Assembly (NCBI RefSeq): GCF_024171885.1 | Contig: NZ_JAMTCP010000011.1 | Coordinates: 1 to 64,000, forward strand | Length of the DNA: 64,000 nucleotides | Direction: 5' to 3' | Source: Streptoalloteichus tenebrarius | GTDB lineage: Bacteria > Actinomycetota > Actinomycetes > Mycobacteriales > Pseudonocardiaceae | Shown: piece by piece, positions 1 to 8,869 of the stretch | Position numbering within the stretch: the stretch's first letter is position 1 | How the letters are laid out: every line of letters starts with the position of its first letter | Notes under the pieces: model-generated | The model's database searches: none | Seen by the model: the letters and a program-made list of their open reading frames with translations, nothing else | What the model was told of the DNA's origin: nothing | Made by a program: the position numbers and the translations under genes

Positions 1-1
1 C

Positions 2-1645
2 GAGGGTCGCCTGGTCGCCGGACGCTACCGGTTGCTGCAGCGCCTCGGCAGCGGCGCCATGGGTGTCGTCTGGCAGGCCCATGACGAGCGTCTGCACCGC
101 ACGGTGGCCGTCAAGGAGTTGCTGCTACAGCCCGGTCTGAGCCGGGAGGAGGCCGACGAGGCCAAACAGCGGGCGATGCGTGAGGGTCGGATCGCCGCCC
201 GGTTGCAGCACCCCAACGCGGTCACGGTGTTCGACGTGGTCGAGGAGGACGGCGCTCCCTGCCTGGTCATGGAGTACCTGGCGTCGCGGTCGCTGGCGGC
301 GGTGATGGCCGAGCGGGGCACGCTGCCGCCGGCGGAGGCGGCCCGGATCGGGGCGCAGGTCGCGGCGGCGTTGTCGGCGGCGCACGCGGCGGGGATCGTG
401 CACCGGGACATCAAGCCGGGCAACATCCTGTTGGCCGAGGACGGCACGGTGAAGATCACCGATTTCGGGATCTCCCGGGCGACCGGTGACGTGACGGTGA
501 CCAAGACGGGGATGTTGGCGGGCACGCCGGCGTATCTGGCGCCGGAGGTGGCGCGGGGGCGGGACATCGGTCCGCCCTCGGATGTGTTCTCGTTGGGGTC
601 GACGTTGTACGCGGCGGTGGAGGGTGAGCCGCCGTTCGGGTTGAACGAGAACACGTTGGCGTTGTTGCACGCGGTGGCGGCGGGGAAGGTGAATCCGCCG
701 TCGCAGGCGGGGCCGTTGACGGCGTTGTTGATGCGGTTGTTGCGGTCGGAGCCGGATGAGCGGCCGACGATGGCGCAGGCGCGGGAGGCGTTGGCGGCGG
801 TGGCGGCGGGCAAGCCGTTGCCGGCGGGGTTGGGTGAGACGGTGGCGGTGGTGCCGCCGTGGCAGTCGGGTGGGGTGACGCAGGCGGTGGCGACCAAGGC
901 CGTCGCCGCGCCCCCGGCGTCGCGGCCCGAGCGCACGCCCCCACCTCCGAACCCGCGCCCGCCGGTCACGCCGCCCCCGACCAGGGCCGGCATGGAACCC
1001 GTGCCGGCCGCGCCCGCCGCGACCGTCCCGGACAGGCCCTGGTACCGCCGGGCGGGGCTGCTCTACGGCGGATCGGTCGTGCTCGCCGTCCTCGTCGGCG
1101 TGGTCGCCGCCAACCTGTTGCTGATGGAGAAGCAGCCGACCGCCGGCTCCACCGGCACCCCGACGCCCTCCGACGCGACCCTCACGGCCGCGCCGCCCCA
1201 GCCCACCCCGGGCGGCGCCACGCCCGCTACCGGAACGCCCACCAGCACCGCCTCGTCCTCCTCATCGTCCTCCTCCTCGTCGTCGTCGAGCACGACCACG
1301 ACGACCCCGTCGAACGAGGACAGCGACGAGGACCGGGCCGAGGCGGTCGCCGACTACTACGGGATGCTGCCCGGCAACCTCGACGCCGCCTGGTCGCGGC
1401 TGACCCCGAACGCGCAGGGCAAGACCGGAGGACAGGGCAAGTACCGCTCCTGGTGGGCCGGCGTGCGGTCGGTCGAGGTCGTGCAGCACTCGGTGGCGCC
1501 CGGCGGCGAGGTGCGGGCCAAGCTGGTCTACCACATGCGGGACAACCGGGTCGTCGAGGACGACATGTCCTTCACCCTGGTCCAGCGGGGCGACTCCTAC
1601 CTGATCGACAACTGGCAGGTCCTCGGCTCGCGGACCCGCGGCTGA
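2..1645 (+). CDS. Membrane Ser/Thr protein kinase, N-terminus outside window
   Basis: Eukaryotic-type (Pkn/PknB-like) kinase that phosphorylates protein Ser/Thr residues at the inner face of the membrane. The frame is open from the first bases, so the start lies outside the window; 547 residues are visible. Seen: Gly-rich loop LGSGAMG (visible residues 15-21), VAVK lysine (38), catalytic HRDIKPGN (Asp 136), DFG, and APE. After the kinase domain come a Pro/Ala-rich linker, one membrane helix (about 352-375), a Thr/Ser-rich stretch with a long serine run, and a C-terminal domain of about 100 residues that should face outside. No PASTA repeats are present, so the ligand is unknown. The kinase assignment is secure; the substrate is not inferable. 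Confidence 0.95.
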   Translation, partial: EGRLVAGRYRLLQRLGSGAMGVVWQAHDERLHRTVAVKELLLQPGLSREEADEAKQRAMREGRIAARLQHPNAVTVFDVVEEDGAPCLVMEYLASRSLAAVMAERGTLPPAEAARIGAQVAAALSAAHAAGIVHRDIKPGNILLAEDGTVKITDFGISRATGDVTVTKTGMLAGTPAYLAPEVARGRDIGPPSDVFSLGSTLYAAVEGEPPFGLNENTLALLHAVAAGKVNPPSQAGPLTALLMRLLRSEPDERPTMAQAREALAAVAAGKPLPAGLGETVAVVPPWQSGGVTQAVATKAVAAPPASRPERTPPPPNPRPPVTPPPTRAGMEPVPAAPAATVPDRPWYRRAGLLYGGSVVLAVLVGVVAANLLLMEKQPTAGSTGTPTPSDATLTAAPPQPTPGGATPATGTPTSTASSSSSSSSSSSSSTTTTTPSNEDSDEDRAEAVADYYGMLPGNLDAAWSRLTPNAQGKTGGQGKYRSWWAGVRSVEVVQHSVAPGGEVRAKLVYHMRDNRVVEDDMSFTLVQRGDSYLIDNWQVLGSRTRG

Positions 1646-1759
1646 CGTCGAGGGTTACCGAAGGCACACACCGGGTAGATCCAGGGACACACCGTGTCCG
1701 ACGGTCCGGCGAGCCGGGACCGTCGGCGTCACGCCGCTGGTCGACAACGGGAGAGCCTC

Positions 1760-2326
1760 GTGCCCGAGATGGACGCGTTGCTGCGGACGGTCACCAAGGT
1801 GACGGCGGCCCTGCGGGGCAGGGGGATCCCGTTCGCCCTGACCGGCGGCTGCGCGGTGTTCGCGCGGGGCGGGCCGACCAGCGAGCACGACGTCGACGTC
1901 CTCGTGCGGGAGCAGGACGTGACCCACGCCCTGCACGCGTTGGTCGTGGTGGGGATGCGCGCGGCGAAGCCGCCGGAGGACTGGCTGCTCAAGGCCTACG
2001 ACGGGGACCGCCTGGTCGACCTGGTGTTCCGCTCGGCCGGCCAGCCGGTGACCGACGAGATGCTGGCCGGCGCCGAGGAGCTGCGGGTCGGCTCGATGAT
2101 GGTGCCGGTCATGCCGGCCACCTTCCTGGTGGTGGACAAGCTGCTGGTGCTCGACTCGCACCACTGCGACTTCGCCGAGCTGCTCCCGGTGGTGCGGCTG
2201 CTGCGCGAGCAGGTGGACTGGCCGCGGGTCCGGGAGCGGACGGCGGACTCGCCGTACGCCCAGGCGTTCCTGTTCCTGGCCGAACGCCTGGGGATCATGC
2301 CCCCCAACCAGGACGTCGCGGCGTAG
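1760..2326 (+). CDS. Nucleotidyltransferase-fold protein (MNT/AbiEii-like)
   Basis: Small protein of the nucleotidyltransferase superfamily. The motif GGCAVFARGGPTSEHDVDVLV reads as the GG...(D)xD signature that binds nucleotide and metal, early in the protein. The GTG at 1760 is preferred because GGGAGAG lies just upstream; an upstream GTG at 1694 in the same frame would add 22 residues that look unlike the domain. It lies ten bases before the BON gene, so the two are probably cotranscribed. Relatives include antitoxin/toxin nucleotidyltransferases, but no partner HEPN or AbiEi gene is adjacent, so a stand-alone role is equally possible. Confidence 0.7.
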   Translation: MPEMDALLRTVTKVTAALRGRGIPFALTGGCAVFARGGPTSEHDVDVLVREQDVTHALHALVVVGMRAAKPPEDWLLKAYDGDRLVDLVFRSAGQPVTDEMLAGAEELRVGSMMVPVMPATFLVVDKLLVLDSHHCDFAELLPVVRLLREQVDWPRVRERTADSPYAQAFLFLAERLGIMPPNQDVAA

Positions 2327-2335
2327 GAGGACGAG

Positions 2336-2590
2336 ATGTCGACCAAGACGCCCCAGTACGCGGCGGCCCGGCTGACCCAGGCGCTGGCGTCGGACCCCCG
2401 CACCGCCGAACTGGGGGTGCGGGTGCAGTTGCGCGGCGAGCACGTCTACCTCGTGGGCGAGGTGGCCAGCGAGGAGCGCCGGCGGCATCTGACCGAGGTC
2501 GTCCACGAGCTGGCGCCCGAGCTGACCGTGCACAACGAGGTCGGGGTGGTGGAGTGCAGGGAGCCCTCCACCGCCGAGGAACTGGACTGA
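2336..2590 (+). CDS. BON-domain protein
   Basis: An 84-residue protein that is almost entirely one BON domain (alpha/beta fold thought to bind phospholipid or other envelope surfaces). The central glycine and the hydrophobic pattern (HVYLVGEVAS, then a helix, then LTVHNEVGVV) fit the family. There is no signal peptide, so it is probably cytoplasmic. A strong ribosome site (GGAGGA) precedes ATG 2336. It follows the nucleotidyltransferase by ten bases and is followed by a phosphoesterase, forming a small same-strand run. Confidence 0.8.
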   Translation: MSTKTPQYAAARLTQALASDPRTAELGVRVQLRGEHVYLVGEVASEERRRHLTEVVHELAPELTVHNEVGVVECREPSTAEELD

Positions 2591-2658
2591 GTTGACCGAC
2601 GAGCCGGCCCGGGCGCGAGGCGGTCCCGGGCGGCCGGTGACGAGGGGAGGACCGCCTC

Positions 2659-3399
2659 GTGATCAGGATCGCCGCCGTCGGGGACGTGCACCTCGGCGAG
2701 GACGCCAGGGGGCGGCTGCGGCCGGCCCTGGAACACCTGCGGGACCACGCCGACCTGTTGCTGCTCGCGGGCGACCTGACCAAGCACGGGACCCTCGCCG
2801 AGGCCAGGGTGGTCGCCGAGGAGTTCGCCGACCTGCCCGTGCCGGTCGTGGCCGTGCTCGGCAACCACGACCACCACGCCGACGTGCCCGAGGAGATCGC
2901 GGGGTTGCTCACCGAGCACGGGATCCGCGTGCTGGAGGGCGACTCCACGGTCGTCCAGCTCGACGGCGCCGCCGTCGGCGTGGCCGGGGTGAAGGGCTTC
3001 GGCGGCGGGTTCGCCGGCAAGTGCGGCAGCGCCTTCGGCGAGCCCGAGATGAAGGCGTTCGTCCGCCACACCGAGGAGGTCGCCGGCCGGCTGCGCGACG
3101 CGCTGGACCGGATCGACGCCCCCGCGCGGATCGCGTTGACCCACTACTCGCCGGTCACCGACACGCTGCGCGGGGAGCCGCTGGAGATCTACCCCTTCCT
3201 CGGCTCCTACCTGCTGGCCGAGGCGATCGATGAGGGGGGAGCGGACCTGGCCGTGCACGGGCACGCCCACTTCGGCACCGAACACGGCACCACGCCGGGC
3301 GGTGTGCGGGTCCGCAACGTCGCCCAGCCCGTGATCCGGTGCGCGTACAAGGTCTACAACCTGCACGGCCACGACGGCAGCGAGGCCCAGCCGGCGTGA
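2659..3399 (+). CDS. Metallophosphoesterase
   Basis: Calcineurin-like phosphoesterase of 246 residues. The dimetal motifs are all present in order: GDVH (8-11), AGDLT (38-42), GNHDHH (67-72), a single His around 165 and HGHAHFG near 209. Length matches compact single-domain members. GTG 2659 has GAGGGGAGG upstream. Substrate is unknown; the family includes phosphodiesterases and phosphatases for nucleotides and lipids. It is the last gene of the same-strand run before the convergent Rsm22 gene. Confidence 0.88.
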   Translation: MIRIAAVGDVHLGEDARGRLRPALEHLRDHADLLLLAGDLTKHGTLAEARVVAEEFADLPVPVVAVLGNHDHHADVPEEIAGLLTEHGIRVLEGDSTVVQLDGAAVGVAGVKGFGGGFAGKCGSAFGEPEMKAFVRHTEEVAGRLRDALDRIDAPARIALTHYSPVTDTLRGEPLEIYPFLGSYLLAEAIDEGGADLAVHGHAHFGTEHGTTPGGVRVRNVAQPVIRCAYKVYNLHGHDGSEAQPA

Positions 3400-3473
3400 G
3401 GCCCAGCCGGCGTGAGGCCCAGCTCGCGATGCGAGGCCGAACGCGTGATGAGAGGCGCCGCCGGTCGCGACGT

Positions 3474-4466
3474 TCAGCCGTCCTCGCCCACCGGGGGCCA
3501 CGCGTCGCCCCACTCCAGGTCGCGTGCCCGGCGGTAGGTCTCGCCGTGGCGCTTGGAGACGGTCTCGGTCGTCAGCCCACCGTCGGCCGTGCACACCCGC
3601 AGCGACACCAGGCCCTTGCGGCGCAGTGGGTGGCGCACCACCCGCCCCTCGGCGGGCGCCCACGCCGTCCGCGCCGCGACCACGTAGGAGAACTTCTCGT
3701 CCTCGTAGCCGAGCGACGCGGCCTTCACCTGCCGGTGCAGGACGCTCCTGGTGACCCTGGCCGCGAAGTGGCACCAGTCCTCGCCGCCGGAGATCGGGCA
3801 GGCCGCGCTGTGGGGGCACGGCGCGAGCACGGTCATGCCCTGCTCGACGAGCAGCTCCCTGGCCGCGAGCACCCGCTGGTGGCCGGCGGGCGTGCCCGGC
3901 TCGAACAGGGCGACGACACCGCCCCGCGCCGCCATCTCCCGCACGATGCCGGCGCGGTGCGCCTCGGGCAGCTCGCCGAGGACGTAGGACATGGTGACCA
4001 GGTCGGCCTCGGGCAGGGTCGGCCCGGGCCCCACGACGTACCGGCGCCACCGCGCCCCGCGCACCACGGGCGCCTCGGCGCCCTCCGCGAGCCGCCGGCC
4101 CAACGTCATCACCTGCGACACCTGCTCCAGGACCTCGGCGGACTCCAGGGAGGGCCAGGTCTCGGCGGCCGCCCACACCGCCGCGCCGGTGCCGCCGCCC
4201 ACGTCCACGTGCGTGCGCGGGCGGAACTCCGGCGCGACCTCCGCGACACGCGCCAGGGCGGCGCGGACGGCGGCGAAGGTGGCCGGCATCCGGTACGCGG
4301 CGTAGGCAGCGACATCCGTGGGCGAGCGCAGGATCGGCTCGGTCGCGGCCGTCCCCCTCCGGTAACGCTCGATCAACCGCTCGACCGACCGGGCGATCTC
4401 CTGGGTCGACGACGGGCGGAGCACCTGCTCCAGGGAGACCCGGAGATCGTCGGGAAGGGCGGCCAC
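3474..4466 (-). CDS. Rsm22-family small-subunit rRNA/ribosome methyltransferase
   Basis: SAM-dependent methyltransferase-like protein of the Rsm22 family (mitochondrial METTL17 relatives), linked to small-subunit assembly. Seen: SAM-binding HVDVGGGTGAA at about 86-96 and a Cys-rich cluster CPHSAACP...WCHF near 218-235, typical of family members that carry an iron-sulfur or zinc site. Length (330) is normal for bacterial members. It converges with the metallophosphoesterase; about 75 bases separate the stops. The family call is firm; activity on RNA is inferred from relatives and has been questioned for some members. Confidence 0.87.
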   Translation of the reverse strand: MAALPDDLRVSLEQVLRPSSTQEIARSVERLIERYRRGTAATEPILRSPTDVAAYAAYRMPATFAAVRAALARVAEVAPEFRPRTHVDVGGGTGAAVWAAAETWPSLESAEVLEQVSQVMTLGRRLAEGAEAPVVRGARWRRYVVGPGPTLPEADLVTMSYVLGELPEAHRAGIVREMAARGGVVALFEPGTPAGHQRVLAARELLVEQGMTVLAPCPHSAACPISGGEDWCHFAARVTRSVLHRQVKAASLGYEDEKFSYVVAARTAWAPAEGRVVRHPLRRKGLVSLRVCTADGGLTTETVSKRHGETYRRARDLEWGDAWPPVGEDG

Positions 4467-4634
4467 ACATCCTCCGAGGGCTGACGGCGGGTGGGGGAGG
4501 TCGGCCGCGCCGGTTCCACGGCCGCCAGGCAGGATACCCGCCCCACTCCGTGGACCCTGTCACGAGGACCGCTGTGACCTGCGACAATCCGTTACCGTGT
4601 GATCACCTGCCTGCGTCCTGCGGTGCGCCTGGTC

Positions 4635-5519
4635 TCACGTCTCGGTCGCGCGGAGTTGCTCCTCCAGCTTCCGCACGCGCCGCAGCGCCGCCTCCCGGGC
4701 GCGCCGTGCGCCACGCAGGGTCTGTTCGTGCGCTGCCAGTGCGTCCTCGGCCGACCGCAGCGCGTCCTGGCGTCGACGCAGCTCGCTCTGGGCCGCCTCG
4801 TAGTCCCGTTGGGCGGCCTCCCGTGCGCTCCGGACCTCCTGCTCCTGTCGCTCGGCGCGCTCCAGATCGGCGTTGGCCCGGTCGTGCTCGTCGTGCGCCT
4901 TCTCCAGCTCGGCGCGGAGGCGTTCCCTCTTCCGTCGCGTCGCCGCGTCCACACCCTTTGGCCGCTGCGTGCGCGCGGGCGCGCGCGGTTGGGGCGCGGG
5001 CGCGGCGGAGGGCAGCGGGCCGAACCCGGAGTAGGCGGGCAGGGCAGCGGTGAGCCGACCGGAACAGACCTCCCTGGCCGCGTCGGGGTCCGCGAGCGCG
5101 GCGGACAGCGTCTGCTCGACCTGCCGCTCGGCGGTGTCGCCGAGCCGGTGCCCGCCCTCGGCGGCCAGATCGCGCGCCCGGCGCGTCAGCGCGGCGAGCA
5201 CCTGGTGCCGTTGCCGGTTGAGCTGACGCAGCGCCTCGCCCCGGAGCTGCTCCTGCGCGACCCGCAGTTCCTCGCCCACCGACAGCAGCCGGTCGAGCAG
5301 CCCGCGCTCCTGGCGCACGAGGAGGTTCACCGCCCACGCCGCGAGGGTGGGGCGGCGGAGGCGACGCACGGCGCGGGCGAGCACGCGGTCGCCCGCCCGC
5401 TCGATGTCCGTGGCGCGCGCGTCCCGCGTCGCCACGAACTCCGGTGGCGGCACCCCGTACAGCTCGTCCGTGATCTCGTCGGGGATCTCGTCGACCCGGG
5501 TCTGGTTCATCGCGCGCAC
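4635..5519 (-). CDS. Conserved actinobacterial coiled-coil protein
   Basis: A 294-residue soluble protein of unknown function. The N-terminal two thirds are Leu/Arg/Ala-rich helices (RRLRRPTLAAWAVNLLVRQ...), followed by a Pro/Ala linker and a C-terminal coiled coil of about 110 residues rich in Glu, Arg and Ala heptads. A second ATG nine bases inside (5510) is an alternative start. I recognise the family as recurrent in actinomycetes but without an assigned role. It is transcribed divergently from nothing close; decayed transposase DNA lies upstream. Confidence 0.75.
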   Translation of the reverse strand: MRAMNQTRVDEIPDEITDELYGVPPPEFVATRDARATDIERAGDRVLARAVRRLRRPTLAAWAVNLLVRQERGLLDRLLSVGEELRVAQEQLRGEALRQLNRQRHQVLAALTRRARDLAAEGGHRLGDTAERQVEQTLSAALADPDAAREVCSGRLTAALPAYSGFGPLPSAAPAPQPRAPARTQRPKGVDAATRRKRERLRAELEKAHDEHDRANADLERAERQEQEVRSAREAAQRDYEAAQSELRRRQDALRSAEDALAAHEQTLRGARRAREAALRRVRKLEEQLRATET

Positions 5520-5639
5520 CGTCCGGCCCCGTCAGCGGGAACCAGTGTGCGGCGCTCGCGGTGCTCACGCCGGGCCAACCTGGCGGCCACGCGTGGCACA
5601 TGCCCCCATGACATGCGCCTCTCGCGCTAGGTCTGTCCT

Positions 5640-6115
5640 CACAGCCAGATGAGCAGGGCGGTCAGATCGATATCCCTCGGTTGCAGATGGCGGTCTTGTC
5701 GTAGCGGGTGGCAATCGCAGGGACGTGCTCGCGCCCGGTTGAAGCAACGCTCAACCATGTTGCGGCGCTGGTAGACGCTGGGTCGAAAGCCGGGGCACGA
5801 CCGTCTGTCCGGCCGCGACCCAGTCGGGTGGCCCGCTGATCCCGGCGTTCGGTTGTTGACGGTGCCGCCGGTCAACGCCACCGACTGCGGCCGGCCATGC
5901 CCATCGCAGGCCAGGTGGGACTTCGTGCTGGGACCACCGCGGGAGCAGCCAACGGCGTGATCAACTGGTTCGCGCCGGGGGCGTGAGGTGGGCGCGCATG
6001 ATTCTGGAGTCGACCGGGTGCTCCCGGCCGGGGTTCGTTGATCACCTCGGCGATCACCGGCACCCCTGCCACCAGCGTCGTCAGGGTTCGGTGCTGACAC
6101 CATCCCGTTGATCAC
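5640..6115 (-). mobile_element. Decayed IS5-type transposase, minus-strand copy
   Basis: Minus-strand remnants of an IS5/IS427-like transposase spread over several frames. A recognisable piece reads DHAVGCSRGGPSTKSHLACDG, the conserved block around the second catalytic Asp, followed by MVERCFNR near the C-terminus. Stops and frameshifts break the frame, so it is not functional. It faces the similar plus-strand remnant just to the right; the two probably represent two copies in inverted orientation rather than one element. No clean terminal repeats were found. Confidence 0.6.
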
Positions 6116-6189
6116 GCGGATGCCTCGTCCACCGTGGGCGTCCCTTCACCCCGGAGGTGGGCTGCGCCTGCCACCGCTCACCGGTCAAC

Positions 6190-6905
6190 TCGTGCCCGCG
6201 TGCCACGCCGGGAGATCACACGGATCAGCCATACCAGCCTTCGGACTCGCCTGGTACCAGGTCCGTGCGAGGGCGGACCTGACCAGGGAGTTGGACTGGG
6301 TGGTGTCGGTGGGCTCCAGCCCGTCCCCGGGTGCACCAGCACGGTGCGGCCATGCCCCGTGACACGGGGGCGTGGTCGTATCACAGGAATCCGACCGGGG
6401 GCCCGCTGATCACGTCATCGGAGGCTCCCGTGGTGGCCTGGCCACCACAATCCACTTTGCTGTTGACGGCAAGGGGCGGGCCGCTGTCGATCGTGCTCAC
6501 CGCCGGCAATGCCACGACAGGCCATCGTGTTCGAGGATGGTCTGGCCGGGATCCGCGTCACCCGCCGCGCCTGGTCGCCGCGCCCGCGTGCCAGGCCGGA
6601 GCGAGTGATCGCGGACAAGCGCTACTCCAGCCGCGCCAACCGCGAACACCTGGCCCGACACTGCCTCAGACCGACCCTTTCGGGAGAAGGGGTGACAAGG
6701 TCGAGAACCGACGTCGTCGCGGCTCGGCCGGCGGGCGTCCCCGCGCCTTCACCACGCAGATCGACCCGCGACGCACCGTGGTCGAGCGCTGCTTCAACCA
6801 GTGCAAGGTTTATCGCGGCATCGCCACCCGCTACGACCGGCTGGTCCGCGACTACCTTGGTGGGCTGGGCCTTGTTGGTCTGCTCGACTGGCTCCGTGAT
6901 CCGTC
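6190..6905 (+). mobile_element. Decayed IS5-type transposase, plus-strand copy
   Basis: Plus-strand remnants of an IS5-like transposase in three alternating frames. In order: TRELDWVVSV (around 6285), ADHVIGGSRGGLATTIHFAVDG (about 6410-6475), VIADKRYSSRANREHL (about 6605-6650), and RTVVERCFNQCKVYRGIATRYDRLVRDYL (about 6775-6860). The blocks occur in the family's order but need at least two frame changes. Pairs with the minus-strand remnant at 5640-6115. Confidence 0.65.
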
Positions 6906-7077
6906 AGACACGCCCTACGGACAGTGTGCGGGCACCAGGAGAAGAAGCACCGCGTCTCGTTCGTCGTGCGGAGACGTTGGCAAGCGAATCCGGGCAGCGA
7001 AGAGCACCTGCTCGGCCGCACGGGAGCACCTGGACGGCCGCTGCCCCAACGTCCGGCGCGCCACGACCATCGTGATC

Positions 7078-7824
7078 ATGATGGGGCGATCGCACGCGGC
7101 GACCGGATGGTGCGCCGGACTGCTGGTGTCGTCGTGCACGGATCACCCGAGCCCGCCGGTCGTGGCCCTCATGGCGTGCGCGACCGCGGGATTCGCGTTG
7201 TTGCCCGATCTCGACCACCGTTCGTCCACGGCCTCCCGGCTGCTCGGGCCGTTCACCCGGCTCGTGTCCTGGGCGCTGAGACAGGCCTCCTCCGCCGTGT
7301 ACGCGAGAACCCGCGCCCCCGGAGACCGCGCGCGGGACGGGGAACACCGCCACCTCGCGCACACCGCGCTGTTCGGCGTCGGACTCGGGCTCGTCACGGC
7401 GCTGGTCGTGGCCGTCGGCGGGACGCCGGCGGCGCTCGCGGTCCTCGGGCTCGGTGTCCTCCTCGCGGCGGCCGCACTGGGGGTCTGGGTCCTGGGCGTG
7501 GTCGCCGTCGCGCTCGTGCTGGCCTCGTTGGCTGGTGGGACGCCGGTCGCCGCCGTCGACCCCGAGCAGGCGGCGTTCACCGTGGGCGGGTTGGTCGCCG
7601 TCGGTTGTCTGGTGCACGACCTGGGGGACCTGGTCACGCACTCCGGAGTTCCCCTGTTGTGGCCGCTGCGGATTCGCGGCCAGGCGTGGTATCGAATCCG
7701 GCCTCCGGCGGGTCTGCGATTCCGCGCCGGAGGTCCGTTCGAGTCCTGGCTCGTGTTTCCTGGCCTGATCGTGACAGGCGCGCTTCTTCTGTTCGGTGTC
7801 GTGTCACCGGCGTCGGGAGGATGA
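7078..7824 (+). CDS. Membrane metal-dependent hydrolase (YdjM/PF04307-like)
   Basis: Integral membrane protein of about 248 residues resembling the LexA-regulated YdjM/YfhO-type 'membrane-bound metal-dependent hydrolase' family. Seen: N-terminal GRSHAATGW, LLPDLDHRSSTASRLLGP (metal-ligand DxDH-type motif), HRHLAHTALF, then several hydrophobic helices (about 110-200) and a terminal helix. ATG 7078 is chosen (a second ATG follows at 7081) because the frame upstream is transposase debris. The frame reads through from the IS remnant, so the native upstream region may have been replaced by the element. Confidence 0.75.
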   Translation: MMGRSHAATGWCAGLLVSSCTDHPSPPVVALMACATAGFALLPDLDHRSSTASRLLGPFTRLVSWALRQASSAVYARTRAPGDRARDGEHRHLAHTALFGVGLGLVTALVVAVGGTPAALAVLGLGVLLAAAALGVWVLGVVAVALVLASLAGGTPVAAVDPEQAAFTVGGLVAVGCLVHDLGDLVTHSGVPLLWPLRIRGQAWYRIRPPAGLRFRAGGPFESWLVFPGLIVTGALLLFGVVSPASGG

Positions 7825-8048
7825 GGCGGTGCTTTCCCCACAACGAAGTCCCTGTGGCGCAAGGGGTTTTCCTCAGATAAGGAGGGAGGGTCGCCGGTCG
7901 CGGGCGTGGCGTGCCGGGAGCCGAGCGTCAGCGGGTCCGCGGCAGCGTGAGGCCGCCAAGGTTCGGATGTCAGGGGAAAAACGATTGCCGCGAACCGGTT
8001 TCCGGGCAATAGTGATGACACGACGACGACAGGGACGGGGGGATCGCG

Positions 8049-8186
8049 ATGATGGAGACGGAGAAGCGAGCAGCGTTGCGGCGTTATCACCGAGTCCCTC
8101 TGTTGCTGTCTCTGTCGGCCGGCTTCGCGATCCGACTGGGTGGAACGGGAGAAGCTCTTCTGGAAGGCGGCGGCACCTCACGCTGA
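8049..8186 (+). CDS. Possible 45-residue small protein
   Basis: Short ORF starting ATG-ATG with GGGGGG seven bases upstream. The product has a charged N-terminus (METEKRAALRRYHR) followed by a short hydrophobic stretch (VPLLLSLSAGFAIRLGG) and a Gly-rich tail. It ends inside a first hairpin and just before a terminator-like hairpin, which is what a real monocistronic small gene would look like. No known family is recognised. It could be chance, since nothing else confirms expression. Confidence 0.4.
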   Translation: MMETEKRAALRRYHRVPLLLSLSAGFAIRLGGTGEALLEGGGTSR

Positions 8187-8245
8187 CATGAACGCGTCAG
8201 TGTGAGGGCCGTCCGGTGGGAGAACTTTCCGGGCGGCTTCTTCTT
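8179..8245 (+). terminator. Two tandem hairpins ending in a T-rich tract
   Basis: Hairpin 1: CACGCTGAC (8179-8187) pairs with GTCAGTGTG (8196-8204). Hairpin 2: GCCGTCCGG (8208-8216) pairs with CCGGGCGGC (8229-8237) with one G-T pair, followed by TTCTTCTTTT. This is a good intrinsic terminator for the small ORF or for the upstream hydrolase. Confidence 0.65.
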
Positions 8246-8768
8246 TTCGTCCCCGCCAGGCAGGACGAGGCAGGGAAGCCAACCACATCAGGCTTCTCGC
8301 CACCAGCCTCCCTTCTTCCGGTGGAATCGTTCCTTCACAAGTGAATCCCTCTCCATGTCCACTGTGGAGATTCGGTGAGGAGGGCTGGGAGCCCAACCCG
8401 GCACGCCGGGCCGAGGCGGTTCGACTCCGCCCCTCACCACGCGCCTCCGACGACGTCCGCCCGCCGGTCTCTCTCCCCGGCGGAGGGACGTCAGGCCCAC
8501 GGGGGTGGGCCGGTCGTCAGCCCTGACGACCGGTTGTGCCGAGGGGGGAACGGCGAACCCGGGGGTGGCACCGGGTTCGCCGTCTCGGCCCGTCGACGCG
8601 AGTTCGGACCTCGACCCCGTCGCGGACGCCGTCGGCGTCAGGGGGCGGGGATCCGCTCTCGCGTGACGAACGACGAGTGAAGACCGACGACTGGTCACTC
8701 ACGACGGACGATCCTGAGATCCGGTGACGTGTGTCGCCCCGTCACGCCGTCGCCGCCACCACCAGCTC
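8246..8768. other. Intergenic stretch, no supported gene
   Basis: No reading frame here has convincing codon use or a family match. It contains one exact copy of the palindrome TCCACTGTGGA (8358-8368) and the hairpin at 8550-8583. The end of the stretch should hold the promoter of the two tRNA genes, but I could not pick out clear -35/-10 boxes. Confidence 0.5.
8550..8583. terminator. Perfect 13-bp hairpin
   Basis: ACGGCGAACCCGG (8550-8562) pairs perfectly with CCGGGTTCGCCGT (8571-8583), with an eight-base loop and no T-run. Stems like this act as terminators in actinomycetes. It insulates the tRNA genes from upstream transcription. Confidence 0.55.
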
Positions 8769-8842
8769 GCGGCCGTAGCCCAACCGGCAGAGGCATCTGG
8801 TCGAGAGCCAGACCAGTCGGGGTTCGACTCCCCGCGGCCGCA
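8769..8842 (+). tRNA. tRNA-like gene with Leu anticodon GAG but no long variable arm
   Basis: Complete cloverleaf: acceptor GCGGCCG/CGGCCGC (8769-8775, 8835-8841), anticodon stem TCTGG/CCAGA (8796-8800, 8808-8812), T arm CGGGG-TTCGACT-CCCCG (8818-8834), discriminator A. The seven-base loop TCGAGAG places GAG at the anticodon, which would read CUC (Leu). Three features are odd: base 33 is C instead of the near-universal U, the D stem carries an extra base (GCC...GAGGC), and the variable loop is five bases although bacterial tRNA-Leu has a long arm. No CCA is encoded. It may be a specialised, mis-anticodoned or non-translational tRNA. Confidence 0.75.
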
Positions 8843-8869
8843 CGACGTCCCCGTTGTCCAGGGGAACCA

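Noticed and set aside
25-993. Long minus-strand frame opposite the kinase
   Set aside because: Low-complexity Arg/Ala/Thr composition typical of the reverse frame of high-GC genes; the kinase on the plus strand has all motifs.
2446-4587. 713-codon minus-strand frame
   Set aside because: Overlaps the metallophosphoesterase and Rsm22 genes in another frame, Gly/Arg/Ala-rich, no domain.
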